The notes beneath the pieces were generated by a model. It saw only the letters and a list, made by a program, of their open reading frames with translations. It ran no database searches and had not been told where the DNA came from. DNA of 64,000 nt from Chrysogorgia sp. JL179-B06 (Eukaryota > Cnidaria > Anthozoa > Scleralcyonacea > Chrysogorgiidae), in assembly GCA_035772405.1 (NCBI GenBank), contig JAYKKM010000221.1:487501-551500 (forward strand), given 5' to 3'. Shown piece by piece: positions 51,279 through 61,912 of the stretch (position 1 is the stretch's first letter; each line of letters opens with the position of its first letter). The translations under genes and the position numbers were made by a program.

Positions 51279-51487
51279 AAGACACAGGGGGTGACTCACC
51301 CCACACGGCCACACACGGTCGGTCTACATGTCAGAACCAGGAGTGTGTTCCACATGAAAGATGACAAAAACTCAGGTCCCGCCTTAGGACCTGAGTTTTC
51401 GAGTGTCAAAACAGACTAGTCTGACCAACACCCTAAAATGGGACCTTGGTCAGAGTCACTTATAATATTACACACAGTATATTATAT
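51279..51487. promoter_or_regulatory. Intergenic region with strong hairpins (B)
   Basis: A perfect 13-bp stem AAAACTCAGGTCC / GGACCTGAGTTTT with a 7-nt loop lies at 51,367-51,399, and a weaker one (GGTGACTCACC) at 51,291-51,301. A terminator or RNA-processing element is plausible. A TATATTATATATG promoter-like word ends at the next start codon. Confidence 0.5.
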
Positions 51488-52294
51488 ATGACGAGCCTTG
51501 TCAGAAATTTCAGTTTTGAGAACAACTCAGTCACGACTATTAAAGATGGAGACAATATATGGTTCTATGGAAAAGAAGTCGCTAAGGCACTAGGGTATAA
51601 AAACGCGAGTTGGGCTATCAGTGCACACGTTGACGATATATATAAGGTCAAACGAGAGGTGTTTGAAGGGGTGCGCGAATCACGCACCCCTTTAAACTTG
51701 CAACCAAACACGATACTCATATCGGAGCCAGGAGTTTACTCTCTAGTCTTCTCGTCGAAACTCGAGTCAGCCAAGAAGTTTCAAAACTGGGTGTTCTCAG
51801 AAGTCCTACCATCTATTAGAAAGACAGGTGTTTACACGCAACATAACCAACTATCAATCATGAATGAGACAGATTTACACTACGACATTGTGAAGTACAT
51901 TAGAGAGTACCACCCAACAATAGTCATCCCAGGGTTGGGTGAGTACCAAGACACATCTACTAAAAGAATAGACGGATGGAAGAAGGGTTACAGTGGTGGG
52001 CAACCAGACTTGATAGTTCCACAACTACATAAGTGATACAATGGTTTTGCTATAGAGTTCAAAACACCGAAAGGTAATGGGGTTATTAGAAATAACCAGA
52101 TGAGGGTGTTAAGGAGACTAAGATCACAAGGGTACAACACGTTACTATCATCAGACCAACACGAGATAATACATTTCATAGAGACATATATGAGAGACTC
52201 CAGAGTTCTGTGTGAGTACTGCAATAGGAGATTTAAGAGTGAAACCACACTGTCTAATCACCAAAGGTACTTTCATCGAATACTCTATCTGTGA
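51488..52294 (+). pseudogene. BRO-N / PD-(D/E)XK nuclease / C2H2 fusion, stopped (B)
   Basis: ATG 51,488 opens a BRO-N domain (IWFYGKEVAKALGYKNASWA, VYSLVFSSKLESAKKFQNWV). The nuclease begins with GGQPDLIVPQ, then an in-frame TGA at 52,034-52,036 interrupts it just before FAIEFKTPKGNG. The same frame continues to a C2H2-like finger (CEYCNRRFKSETTLSNHQRY) and a stop at 52,292-52,294. Same fusion as in C, so the architecture is old in this lineage. The stop separates the D from the ExK of the nuclease site. Confidence 0.75.
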
Positions 52295-52341
52295 GACGAC
52301 CTGACAGATAATCTGTGAGATGACCGTGAGGTCATCTGTAA
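52290..52341 (+). repeat. CTGTGAG direct repeats upstream of small membrane genes (B)
   Basis: CTGTGAGACGACC, CTGTGAGATGACC and GTGAGGTCATCTGT units occur in 52 bp, in the same position relative to the next gene as in C. Confidence 0.55.
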
Positions 52342-52353
52342 CAAGACACCACA

Positions 52354-52363
52354 TATAGTATAG
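52354..52363 (+). promoter_or_regulatory. TATAGTATAG promoter motif (B)
   Basis: Directly abuts the ATG at 52,364. Confidence 0.5.
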
Positions 52364-52663
52364 ATGACTGACAGTGAGTCCGTACCTATTATAACGTCGA
52401 CAACAAGGACCAAAGACCCTAAGAGAGTAGAGGCAGGCAAACGCTTGGCTGCCATATCTAAAGCTGCCAAGGAGAGGAAAATGAGAGAGAGAGTGATAAG
52501 TGAGGACGATAGTTTTAACTATGGATACATCATAGGCACTATAGGAGTGGTAATAGCCGCTGGTTCACTGTACTACACGATTAGTCAAGACAAACGAGTA
52601 GTGACTGAAGAGCCTAAGAACGTCGTTATAAAACCACCACGTAAACTCGACAGCTTCGATTAA
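52364..52663 (+). CDS. Small single-pass membrane protein (B)
   Basis: 99 aa with TKDPKRVEAGKRLAAISKAA, a basic KERKMRERV and one hydrophobic helix (YIIGTIGVVIAAGSLYYTI). Homologue of the C gene at 41,390. Intact. Function unknown. Confidence 0.65.
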   Translation: MTDSESVPIITSTTRTKDPKRVEAGKRLAAISKAAKERKMRERVISEDDSFNYGYIIGTIGVVIAAGSLYYTISQDKRVVTEEPKNVVIKPPRKLDSFD

Positions 52664-52680
52664 AACATATCGTATAATAT

Positions 52681-52914
52681 ATGGCATCAATAGACAGAAA
52701 AGAACTGATGAACGAGCTATACGACGCAGCCCTTGTGACTGCTGGAGCTGTAGCTGTGTCTATGGCATCAAAGAAAGTACTAAAAGAACCGTTAGGCACC
52801 CCTGAATCAGTGAAGGGCACCCTCAAGCTAGCGACTGCTGTAGGTGTCTCAACGCTACTCATTAAGTGGGCACAGAGTAAGAAATACTTACCTATTGACC
52901 CGTTCTCAAAATAA
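52681..52914 (+). CDS. Small membrane protein with two hydrophobic segments (B)
   Basis: 77 aa, MASIDRKELMNELYDAA then LVTAGAVAVSMASKK and LKLATAVGVSTLLIKWA. Homologue of the C gene at 41,756. A CGTATAATATATGG promoter-like word overlaps its start. Intact. Confidence 0.65.
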   Translation: MASIDRKELMNELYDAALVTAGAVAVSMASKKVLKEPLGTPESVKGTLKLATAVGVSTLLIKWAQSKKYLPIDPFSK

Positions 52915-52930
52915 TCTAACGTAATACATA

Positions 52931-53347
52931 ATGGCTAGCTTGGTAGCAGGCGGGTTGTTCAACGCTATAGCGTTCGCAGGAGCTGGATTTCTATTTAGTA
53001 AGATAAACCATACCGGCTACGAGATAGAAATAAAGAGACACAACAAAGCATTGGAGAGTCTTGCTAGAGCTAAAGAAAAGTTCTATGAGAACGAGATTCG
53101 TCAGAGAGACAAAATTCAGGAATTAAGACAACAACTGTCAGATGCTAATGCAGACATAAACGACACGAACCACGCTCTGGATCAACTAAGACAAGTACTG
53201 ACGATACAGTATGATGGGAAGACATTTAGTAAAGAGCCTGAGTTGTCAGACTATTACAAACCATCAGATGAGATGAAAGAATACCAAACGGTATTCGTTG
53301 GAGTTGTTGGGATACCTTTAGGTTACTTAATATATAGAGTAGTATAA
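52931..53347 (+). CDS. Membrane protein with central coiled coil (B)
   Basis: 138 aa. MASLVAGGLFNAIAFAGAGF helix, coiled coil with LRQQLSDANADINDTNHAL, then LSDYYKPSDEMKEYQ and a C-terminal hydrophobic helix. Homologue of the C gene at 41,997. Its stop overlaps the next start (TAATG). Confidence 0.65.
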   Translation: MASLVAGGLFNAIAFAGAGFLFSKINHTGYEIEIKRHNKALESLARAKEKFYENEIRQRDKIQELRQQLSDANADINDTNHALDQLRQVLTIQYDGKTFSKEPELSDYYKPSDEMKEYQTVFVGVVGIPLGYLIYRVV

Positions 53348-53517
53348 TGAGCACTACTTTGAAGGAGATGGCTATGGAATTTAATAAAAAGCGTGACTCG
53401 ACACTCCAAATTCGTCAGATAGAAGAGTTGGAACAGTTACTGTCAGACGCTCTAAAACAGGTCACAACAATAAAGTGTGAGTGGGAGACACTCAACCACA
53501 AAGTTACTACACTATAG
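53347..53517 (+). CDS. 56-aa coiled-coil microprotein (B)
   Basis: MSTTLKEMAMEFNKKRDS begins a 56-residue frame rich in Glu/Gln/Leu heptads (IRQIEELEQLLSDALKQVTT). It starts on the last base of the preceding stop codon, which suggests coupled translation or simple compactness. Absent from C. Function unknown. Confidence 0.5.
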   Translation: MSTTLKEMAMEFNKKRDSTLQIRQIEELEQLLSDALKQVTTIKCEWETLNHKVTTL

Positions 53518-53529
53518 TCTAAAGATATA

Positions 53530-53538
53530 TATAGTATA
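53530..53538 (+). promoter_or_regulatory. TATAGTATA promoter motif, zinc-ribbon gene (B)
   Basis: Ten bp before ATG 53,548. Confidence 0.5.
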
Positions 53539-53547
53539 TTAACTTAG

Positions 53548-54174
53548 ATGGTTGACGAACGTACAATGAGAATGTTCTATGCTGGGTACACATTGGATGA
53601 GATTACATAAAAAAAGTGGAGTGGTACTACGTTAGGGTACACATTAGACGAGATCAAGAACGGAAGTAGGAACGCAACGCCAAAAAAGTGGCACGACACC
53701 ACATACTGTTACGAGTGTAGTAACCACAGAACCCCAATCGAAGATGGTGTATTCAGTTGTAACAAGTGTGGAGAGACTACCTATGGACGTGTGAGAAACT
53801 TCGTACCTAATATTTGGATGTACAAGAAATCGGCTCATAGTTATAGTAAGTGGTTAGAGAGAATGTTGACTAGTAAGAGACTAGTCAACGAGAGTGACAT
53901 ACCAACAGTGGTCAGTGATTTTATAGAGATAATATGGTCTCTTAAAAGAAACAAGTTGATTGTCAAGAATATATCGAAATATATTTTCTATGTCATAAGA
54001 ATATGCTCTAGAAAAGGTGTGGAGTTGAGAGGTAGTCTTAACGACCTCAAACCTGGTAAGGTCAAGGCGCGATTCGAGCGCAACCTGTATAACGTAGTAT
54101 ACAAGGATCTAGGTTGGGATGGGAGAGGAGATCCATACTACAACGAGTGGATCAGAAAAGGTCTAGAGAAATAA
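53548..54174 (+). pseudogene. Zinc-ribbon (VLTF3-like?) protein with an early stop (B)
   Basis: From ATG 53,548 the frame hits TAA at codon 21 (53,608-53,610) and then stays open to 54,174. A duplicated GYTLDEI phrase flanks the stop, suggesting a small internal duplication. Zinc ribbon: TYCYECSN and FSCNKCGETTYG. The C-terminal LYNVVYKDLGWDG corresponds to the ELGW end in C. Transcription-factor role is tentative. Confidence 0.5.
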
Positions 54175-54178
54175 AACG

Positions 54179-54186
54179 TATAGTAT
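54179..54186 (+). promoter_or_regulatory. TATAGTAT promoter motif, C2H2 microprotein (B)
   Basis: Six bp before ATG 54,193, and followed by TATATA. Confidence 0.4.
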
Positions 54187-54192
54187 TATATA

Positions 54193-54372
54193 ATGGGAAG
54201 ACCTAGAATTTACCAAACCAAAGAAGAAGCTTTGAGAGCAGCCAGAGCGCAAACTAAAGAGTGGATGAACACTCACAAATGGGTGTGTGAGACATGTGAT
54301 AGGCCATACCATGTGACCTCTAAATACAAACACCTAAAGACCAAAAAGCATTTGAGAAATTTGGAAGCGTGA
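54193..54372 (+). CDS. 59-aa C2H2 zinc-finger microprotein (B)
   Basis: MGRPRIYQTKEEALRAARAQ then one finger: CETCDRPYHVTSKYKHLKTK + KH, spacing C-x2-C-x12-H-x5-H, close to U1/matrin-type fingers. Intact, with its own promoter motif. No separate counterpart in C, although the last finger of C's 229-aa protein has a similar spacing. Confidence 0.55.
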   Translation: MGRPRIYQTKEEALRAARAQTKEWMNTHKWVCETCDRPYHVTSKYKHLKTKKHLRNLEA

Positions 54373-54448
54373 TTACGTTGTACTAGTATAGTAAATTGTA
54401 AAAAACGACTCTTTTTAACGAAAGGGTCTAAAGAAATAAAACATATCC

Positions 54449-54457
54449 TATAGTATA
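54449..54457 (+). promoter_or_regulatory. TATAGTATA promoter motif, polymerase gene (B)
   Basis: Ten bp before ATG 54,468. The region just after the start holds a 66-bp direct duplication (MSSRMEKTTRPKN coded twice). Confidence 0.5.
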
Positions 54458-54467
54458 TAGACATAAC

Positions 54468-57400
54468 ATGTCAAGTAGGATGGAAAAAACGACACGTCCT
54501 AAAAATGACCTAGAGACAAGTCGACATAATATGTCAAGTAGGATGGAAAAAACGACACGTCCTAAAAACATAATGGATAAACCAATTCCACACGGACTTA
54601 AAGAACCTATAATGACACCTACACCTGCACCTACACCCGCACCAAGAAGAAGTTTGAGAGAGCGTATGACTTTATTCAATGAGTCTCTCAAAAAGAAGAT
54701 GAGTGAATGGAACAAGTGGATCGTAGACCACACGCCAGAACCTATTAAGAAAAATACAACAAGTGTTTTTAATTTGTTCAAAGAAAAGATAGACTCTATA
54801 TTTAGAGAGACTACACCACAAGAGAGTAGGACCTCAGAGCGACAAGCACACATTGATAGGAACACACTCCCTACAGTCACACAAGGGCGAGTAGCACTCA
54901 AAGGATACACTAGATCGTACAACGTTGAGGTGAGAGACAACAAGGATCCACTATCACAACTCAACGAAACTAGAGTAGCTGTGGTTCTAACTCTGGAGAA
55001 AGACCTAAGACAACTAAGAGGTATAAAACACAACGAGACACTAAAAGTGACTCTAGAGAAACAATTAGACGGAGATAGAACGACGTTTAAAACCGCGTTC
55101 TTCAATAGTGTCACTAAAACAGTAGTTAATAGTAACGGCATACACGAAACCACAGGACAGTCAAGCGAAGAGATAGTGAATCGTATAGCTGTATGGCTAT
55201 CAGAAGGGTCTGGGTGGACTATATACAATATAGACGACCACTATATAAACGTAGTAGTGTACAAACCCCTAAAAGGATCCAGCTATATCGAACTACCGTT
55301 GGAATTGAGGAACTCACTGAAGGGTCTAATCAACATAAAGAACAACGACGACAAGTGTTTCATGTGGTGTCACATACAACACAAGAACCCAGTACGCGAG
55401 CACCCAGAGAGAGTGTCAAAAACATAAGAAAAACATTAACACTGTAGACTACAAGGGAGTAGACTTCCCAGTATCAGTGAGACACTACAACAAAATAGAA
55501 AAACTGAACAAAATAAACATAAAACGTGTTCAGGTATGAGGACAAGCAGCCATACCCCATCTACATCTCTAAGGAGACAAACGAGGACTGTATGGATCTA
55601 CTGCTAATAACAGAAGACGAGAAACAACACTACGTGTACATTAAGGACTTCAATAGGTTTATGTACAATCAGTCAAAACATGAGCACAAAAAGAACTTCT
55701 GTAGATACTGTCTCCAATGTTTCAGCACAGTAGACATACTAAAGAACCACATAGAGAATTGCATAGTGATTAACGGAAAGCAGGCAATCAAGATGCCAGA
55801 AAAAGGAGACAACATTCTAAAGTACAAAAACTTTCACAAACAACTAGAGGTTGCCATTCGTAATATACGCTGACTTCGAGGCTATTACGGAGAAAATCGA
55901 CACAGCAACGCCCTCTAAAGACAAGTCGTACACTAACGCATACCAGAAACACACAGACTGCGGGTACGGGTACAAGGTAGTCTGCTGCTACGACAACAAG
56001 CACAGCAAGCCTGTAGAGACGTACCGCGGTAAGGGCGCAGTCAGAAGATTTATGAATAAAATGCTGAAAGAAGTCGAGTACTGTAAAAAGACAAAGAAGG
56101 AACACTTCAACAAGGACATGGTCATGACTTCTGCTGACAAGACTAACTTTAAGAAGGCTACCAGATGTCACATCTGTGACAAAGAGTACGTAAGTGAAGA
56201 CGTAAAAGTTAGAGACCATTGCCACGTCACTGGAAAATACAGAGGCTCAGCACACAACCTGTGCAACAGGAACTACAGACTGACTGACAAGATACCTGTC
56301 ATCTTTCACAACCTAAGAGGTTATGACAGTCACTTCATCATGCAGGAGATTAGTGGGCTAGGGTTGAGCATCAACGTCATACCCAACAATATGGAGAAGT
56401 ACATGGCTTTCATGTTAGGTAAACATCTAGTGTTTATAGATAGTTTCCAATTCATGAGCTCTAGTCTAGACAGTCTAGTTAGTAACCTACCAAAAGACTG
56501 TTTCAAGTACACGTCTGAGGCGTACACTGAAGGGTTAGAGTTAGTGTCACGTAAAGGCGTGTACCCATATGACCATATGGATAGCTTCGCTAGATTTGAC
56601 GAGACTGAGTTACCTCCTCAAGAAGCGTTCTAACAGCGTTCTAAACGACGAGCACGCGTCAGACGAAGACTACAAGCACGCGCAAAACGTATGGAAAACG
56701 TTCAACATTAGGAGCATGGGTGAGTACCACGACCTGTACCTAAAATCTGACGTGCTGCTATTAGCCGACGTGTTCGAAAACTTCAGAGTGACATGCAAAC
56801 AACACTATCAACTAGACCCATGCCACTATTTCACGTCCCCAGGACTATCGTGGGACGCCGCTTTGAAGATGACTAGGATTGAGTTAGAGTTGATGACCGA
56901 CGTCGACATGTTCCAGTTTGTCGAAAAAGGGATGCGAGGTGGTGTCTCCTGCATAACGCACAGATATGGGGAAGCCAATAACAAGTACATGAAGGGATAT
57001 GATAGCAAAACATCGAAATACATAACGTACCTAGACGCAAACAACCTTTATGGTTGGGCTATGAGCCAGTACCTGCCAACTGGAGGGTTTAAGTGGGTCA
57101 AAGAATTTGACATCAACAGTCTCAACAAATACAGTGACGACTCAGACAAGGGGCTGATACTTGAGGTTGACCTTAAGTATCCAAAGGGACTGCACGACCT
57201 TCACAACGACTACCCATTAGCCCCTGAGAAGATGAGAGTGAGTAGAGACATGCTGTCACCATATTGTAAGAAGATAGCAGACAAATTCGGAGTATCTACA
57301 GGTGAGGTGACTAAGCTGGTGCCCAACCTACACGACAAATCGAAGTATGTAGTTCACTACCGAAACCTGCAACTATACATGTCGTTGGGTATGACAGTCA

Positions 57401-58308
57401 GCAAGGTTCATAGGGTGTTACATTTCGATCAGTCTCCATGGCTGAAGAAATACATCGACTTCAACACAGTCAAGAGAACGGCAGCTAAGAATGACTTTGA
57501 GAAGGACTTCTTCAAGCTGATGAACAACTCAGTCTTTGGGAAGACCATGGAAAATCTGAGGAAGAGGGTGTGCGTCAAGCTGATGTTTAACAGCGAGCAA
57601 CTAGTAAAGTTAGTATCAAAGGCAACGGTCGTGAGTTGGAAAATATTTAACGAAAATCTGGTGGCAATACACAAGATCAAAGAGACGCTAACGCTGAATA
57701 GACCAGCTTATGTGGGCATGTGCATACTCGACCTATCGAAGACACTAATGTACGACTTTCACTACAACCATATAAAGAAGAAACATGAGGCTAAGCTACT
57801 ATTCACAGACACTGATAGTCTAATGTATGAGATCAAGACGAAGGACGTGTACAAGGACATGTTCGAGAGTAAAGAACTGTTTGACTTTAGTGGTTATGAC
57901 AAGACGTCACCATACTTCAACGCCGTGAATAAGAAAGTGATTGGTAAGATGAAAGACGAGACATCAGGAGTCCCAATAGTTGAGTTCGTTGGATTGAGGG
58001 CGAAAATGTACAGCTACATTAAGGAAACAGGAGATGGCGGCAAGACCGCAAAAGGGGTGAAGAAAAGTGTCATTAGAAAGAACATAAGACATGACGACTA
58101 CAAAGACACCCTAACGAGTAGCAAACAAATGTCTCACACAATGAAAACCATTAGAAGTATAAACCACCAATTAGGAAGTTACGAGATTAATAAAATATCA
58201 TTGAGTTGTTTCGACGACAAGAGATACATTTCAGAAGACGGAATATCTAGCCGCGCCTATGGACACTACAAAATAAAAATACCCAAAACAATATGTCATA
58301 AAAATTGA
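54468..58308 (+). pseudogene. Protein-primed DNA polymerase B, multiply broken (B)
   Basis: Frames run 54,468-55,427, then about 55,440-55,540, 55,526-55,873, 55,851-56,633 and 56,569-58,308. At least four frame changes or stops are therefore present (near 55,427, 55,535, 55,860 and 56,630). Conserved parts are GYTRSYNVEV, CRYCLQCFSTVDILKNH, exonuclease YADFEAITEK, HNLRGYDSHF, polymerase motif A YLDANNLYGWAM, KLMNNSVFGKTMENL and motif C FTDTDSL. The last frame (579 aa) is the whole polymerase domain and is open. The N-terminal domain differs from C: it has a Pro-rich PTPAPTPAP stretch instead of NPLTGR repeats. Dead copy. Confidence 0.88.
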
Positions 58309-58389
58309 ATCAACAAAAGATAAATTTTAATTTAACCAATTTAAACAATTTTCAAATTTAACCAATTTAATAACAACACGTAGGTCTCA

Positions 58390-58556
58390 CACGGCTGAGC
58401 CATGGCAGTCACAAATTTAACCACACACAAAGAACACAGGGTACCAACGCATTTATGCAAATCGTGTAGACTCCTAATGGATCTGACTTTTGGAAAATCA
58501 TATAGATTCATAAAAATAGACCACGCCCTTTTTAAGGCACCCAAGCCACCAACCTC
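58390..58556 (-). repeat. Element B right inverted terminal block
   Basis: Complement matches 23,325-23,394 (64 bp identical) and, with gaps, 23,728-23,790. The right border with host DNA is at about 58,556, where the CCTCGTACCCAG host repeat starts. No target duplication could be identified because the left border is rearranged. Confidence 0.75.
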
Positions 58557-58643
58557 GTACCCAGGGTCTTATCTCCGCTTCCCCCCCCCCCCCCCCCCCC
58601 CCGACCCCCCGACCCCCCCGCGCGCTGCGAAAAGACCCTGGCT
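58553..58643. mobile_element. Fold-back repeat with C-rich centre (CCTCGTACCCAG family)
   Basis: CCTCGTACCCAGGGTCTT and GAAAAGACCCTGGCTGCGG form the arms around a C run of about 20 and CCCCGACCC words. It belongs to the same family as 8,083-8,136. The C run is a likely site of length error. Confidence 0.55.
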
Positions 58644-58742
58644 GCGGCTGGTCACGTGGCACCCAGATTCTGGGTGCCACGTGTATGCAAACAACATTAC
58701 CTTGGGAAGGGAGGGTCGAACGCGTCGTTTCATTTATCTGCC

Positions 58743-60385
58743 ATGTTGGAATATATTGCTTTTCTATCCTGCTTGCAGTATACAATTATAAATAGTGTAT
58801 ATTGCAATACGATATTGAAACCAAAGCAAGTTATCTGCCTCGAATGTTCTTATTTAAAGAAGGATGTGCTTTGTATTCTTCCCACTGGTTATGGAAAGTC
58901 TTTGATTTTTCATCTGCTTCCGGGGTTGCTTTTTGCGAAGGATAAATTGGACAAAGTTCTGATCAACTGGCAATCGAGAGGTATTGGTATATCAGCAGCT
59001 ACAACCATTGTTATCGTAGTTTCACCTTTGAATTCGCTGATGAGTAACCAGCTTACCCGTCTAAGCTCAAGCGGTATTCGAGCATCAGTTCTTGGTGTTA
59101 AAGACAAACCAAAGCCTGATCAGATTGAAGGAAATGATGACTCCCTTGACCTTGACTGTGACTTTCGACTTTGTGAAGAAGATAAAATGCGCATTGGCTA
59201 TTACCATATAGTCTTCGCACACCCAGAATCATTTGTTTCCTGCAAGTATGGACGGGAGTTACTACAGAGTAAGCCATATCAGAATAACATATGCGCCATA
59301 GTTGTTGACGAAGCTCACTGCATATTAGAATGGTTAGTTTTTTTTATAATTTTATAGATTATATAGTTCATATTTTGAGTGATACCATTTAGGTATCACA
59401 TATTTTGATAGTGATACTGTATTATTTTACCTAGATAAAAATTACTAACTAAAAATTACTCTGTAACTCTTGTCACCCTGTTTAAATAAAGTGTATTATT
59501 ATTATTATTATTAAAGTTTGACCTAAGGAACTATTTTTTGTGATTTAATATAGGGGTAGTGATTTCAGAACTGACTACAGCAAGCTGGGAGTTCTTTGTG
59601 CTATATTTCCACATGTGCCTGTACTTGCCATGACAGCAACTGCAAATGAGCAGGATAGAAAAGGCATTAAGGAATCATTGGGACTAAAGAAATGCAAGCA
59701 TGTTATTGGCAATCCAGATAGAAAGAACATCTTTTACGAGAAATGTTTTAGACATGGACAAGATATGGAATGTATCGAAGGTATATTGAATCCTATTGCT
59801 ATAAATTTATTGCAATACAAAATTAATTATCCACTTACAGTCATTTATATTCCCCTGAAATGGTGTGGATTTGCTTACAAGCTGTTCGAATTTGTGTTGG
59901 GTAATGAGCAATATTACCCAGATCCCTCATCAAGAATCCCTGAGAACAGGTTATTTGCTCAGTTTCATGCGTCTCAAACCAAACAAATGAAAGAACAAAT
60001 TCTACAACAGTTTTGTTCTACAACGAGCACCGTGAGAGTTGTCTTTGCTACTGTTGCAATGGGAATGGGTGTGGATGTACCATCTATACGCAAAGTGATT
60101 CATATTGGTCCACCATGTAGTGTAAAGGCATACTTCCAGGAGACTGGGCGAGCAGGAAGGGATGGCAAACCAGCATGGGCCATCTTGCATTATAACAATA
60201 GAGATATTTCTAAAAACAGAGCTGGGATGCAAGAAGATATGAGAAGTTTTTGTTCAAGTGAAAACACTTGCATCAGATATTTATTGTTAAAAGCACTTGA
60301 CTATGAACAAAGCAATCGTTTTGATCCTCTGCATCTTTGTTGCAGCATATGTGCTAAAGAATGTAAATGCCCACTTTGTAACTAA
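58743..60385 (+). CDS. RecQ-like ATP-dependent DNA helicase, two exons visible
   Basis: Exon 1 is 58,743-59,332 and exon 2 is 59,554-60,385. The intron has GTTAGT..ATATAG and the split codon restores Trp (ILEW-GSDFRTDYSKLG). The total is 473 aa. Motif I LPTGYGKSLIFHLLP, Ia VVSPLNSLMSNQ, II VVDEAHCILEW, III AMTATAN, V VFATVAMGMGVDVPSIRKV and VI QETGRAGRDGKPAWA. A C-terminal Cys cluster (CCSICAKECKCPLC) takes the place of the RecQ zinc domain. The start is chosen at the first Met before the helicase core; an upstream exon is possible. Such shortened RecQ genes are multicopy in cnidarians and sponges, which suggests carriage by transposons. The frame is intact. Confidence 0.75.
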
Positions 60386-61070
60386 TCTTTTGTTACCTGA
60401 CCAGAAAAACTGCCTAGGCAAGATTCTGTTAATCGTATTCTGGGTATTTCCAGACAATTATATTTGCAGAGGGACACTCCTGGTAACAAAGGGTTATGCA
60501 AAACCTTTTGTTTACTAGGGATTAACCTTTTGTTTAAAATTTTATTCTGGCTAAGGCCTGACAATTTTATTCTGGCTAATGCAAGCTTTAATTAAATAGA
60601 GGGAAACCCTAGCAAAACAAAACAACAGATGGTTAATATCTCCTGCAGAAACTTTAAAATATGATAAATTGATATCTGTAGTCAAATATAATAGAGCAGA
60701 GAACTAGACAAGTAACTGAATATTTTTCAGAAAGGAATTATTTTTATCTGGAATTTAATTGTACTGAGTGATATTTACAAATATATATACAGTACTAATA
60801 TTTACAAAATTAAAATTATGATTTAAGTGCGATTATTCAAATGCAATTAACATTAATACAGTACCTGTGTAGTGCATTTGTTTTCAATGACCAACTATGA
60901 TTTCATGTAAAGTGTACATTATAATACACTAATACAGTATCAGATATATACTGTGACATGACATCTATGGAAATTTATTGTCCTAAATTAGAGAAATGTT
61001 TCTAAAGAATTTTGTGTTAATCCAATATTTAACCAATTATCATTTGAAAAATGCAACCTATACAGTATAC

Positions 61071-61223
61071 ATAGCAAAGTGAAAAGGTGGTAAACTGCCA
61101 AGAATTTAGTGACGAGATACTGACGTTTCGAGCGGAGCCCTTCATCAGAGTAAGGGCTCTGCTCAAAACGTCAGTATTTCGTCACTAAATTCTTGGCAGT
61201 TTACCACCTTTTCACTTTGCTAT
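61071..61223. mobile_element. Hairpin repeat, family 2 copy b
   Basis: Arms ATAGCAAAGTGAAAAGGTGG ... GAGCGGAGCCCTTCATC and complement. Right flank ATTCAAAACACTGTCTAC as in the copy at 13,455. Confidence 0.85.
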
Positions 61224-61395
61224 ACATTCAAAACACTGTCTACACAGCACTCTACTTTTTTATACAGTATACAGTTATAACTGTTACAATGTACTTCAGT
61301 CATAAGATAAGAACTGGTAGGATACACTCCTGACAACAATGAAATATAAAAATGTTGGTTATGGAAACTTATCGCTGAAATGGTTTTGTCTCAAT

Positions 61396-61736
61396 GTTAA
61401 AGAGCATAATATAATGTATGTGGGGTTTTTACATGCTTGTATCTTTGGAGTCTCCTGAGAAAAGTTCTAATACATTTTGTCGGGCAAAAATTTCATCTTC
61501 CTAGGCTTTTTGCTGTTAAAGTTGATGAAAGTGACGTCATAATGAGAATCTGTAAAGAGGTTTTCATATAGACAAATTCCCACTATGACATCATTTCCCA
61601 TTTACAGCAAAAAAGTATATGATGATGAAATTTTCAGTTGACAAGATATATTACAATTTTTCTCAAGCGAATCCAAGGATTACATTTACAAATATGTGTA
61701 TGTATGTAAAATCACAGATGTTATATGCACTTTAAG
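61396..61736. mobile_element. Fold-back MITE, family 1 copy c
   Basis: GGCAAAAATTTCATCTTC, GTTGATGAAAGTGACGTCA and the right arm GATGATGAAATTTTCAGTTG correspond to the copy at 8,916. Outer ends TTAAAGAGCATA / TATGCACTTTAA. Confidence 0.7.
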
Positions 61737-61912
61737 TTTTTTGAGTTAAATCAACATCATTAAAATTTCAATATTAATGCTCTGAATGATTATATTTGAT
61801 ATGATTTGATTTTTATCAAGGAAAAATCAGTTTGATTTGGCCATGTGGAAAACAATTGTTATTACTAATTATGATTATTGTCACACATTGTAATAGCCAT
61901 AAATCTCATCTC

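Larger units (their letters stand above)
23325..58556. mobile_element. Outer element B (Polinton/adintovirus-like), interrupted by C
   Basis: The outer limits are set by inverted sequence shared between 23,325-23,394 plus 23,728-23,790 on the left and 58,390-58,556 on the right. Without element C and one target duplication copy the length is about 16.7 kb, normal for Polintons. It encodes ATPase, capsid, integrase and PolB like C, in the same order and orientation. It carries premature stops or frameshifts in integrase, tail protein, SLATT-like protein, BRO protein, zinc-ribbon protein and polymerase, so it is a dead copy. Confidence 0.75.
60386..61912. other. 1.5 kb non-coding with two MITEs
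   Basis: AT-rich sequence with many ACAGTA words, plus the repeats at 61,071 and 61,396. No exon recognised. Confidence 0.5.

Noticed and set aside
58402..58791. 129-aa frame with a polyproline run
   Set aside because: The run is the C homopolymer of a host repeat, and the frame crosses B's end and host DNA.
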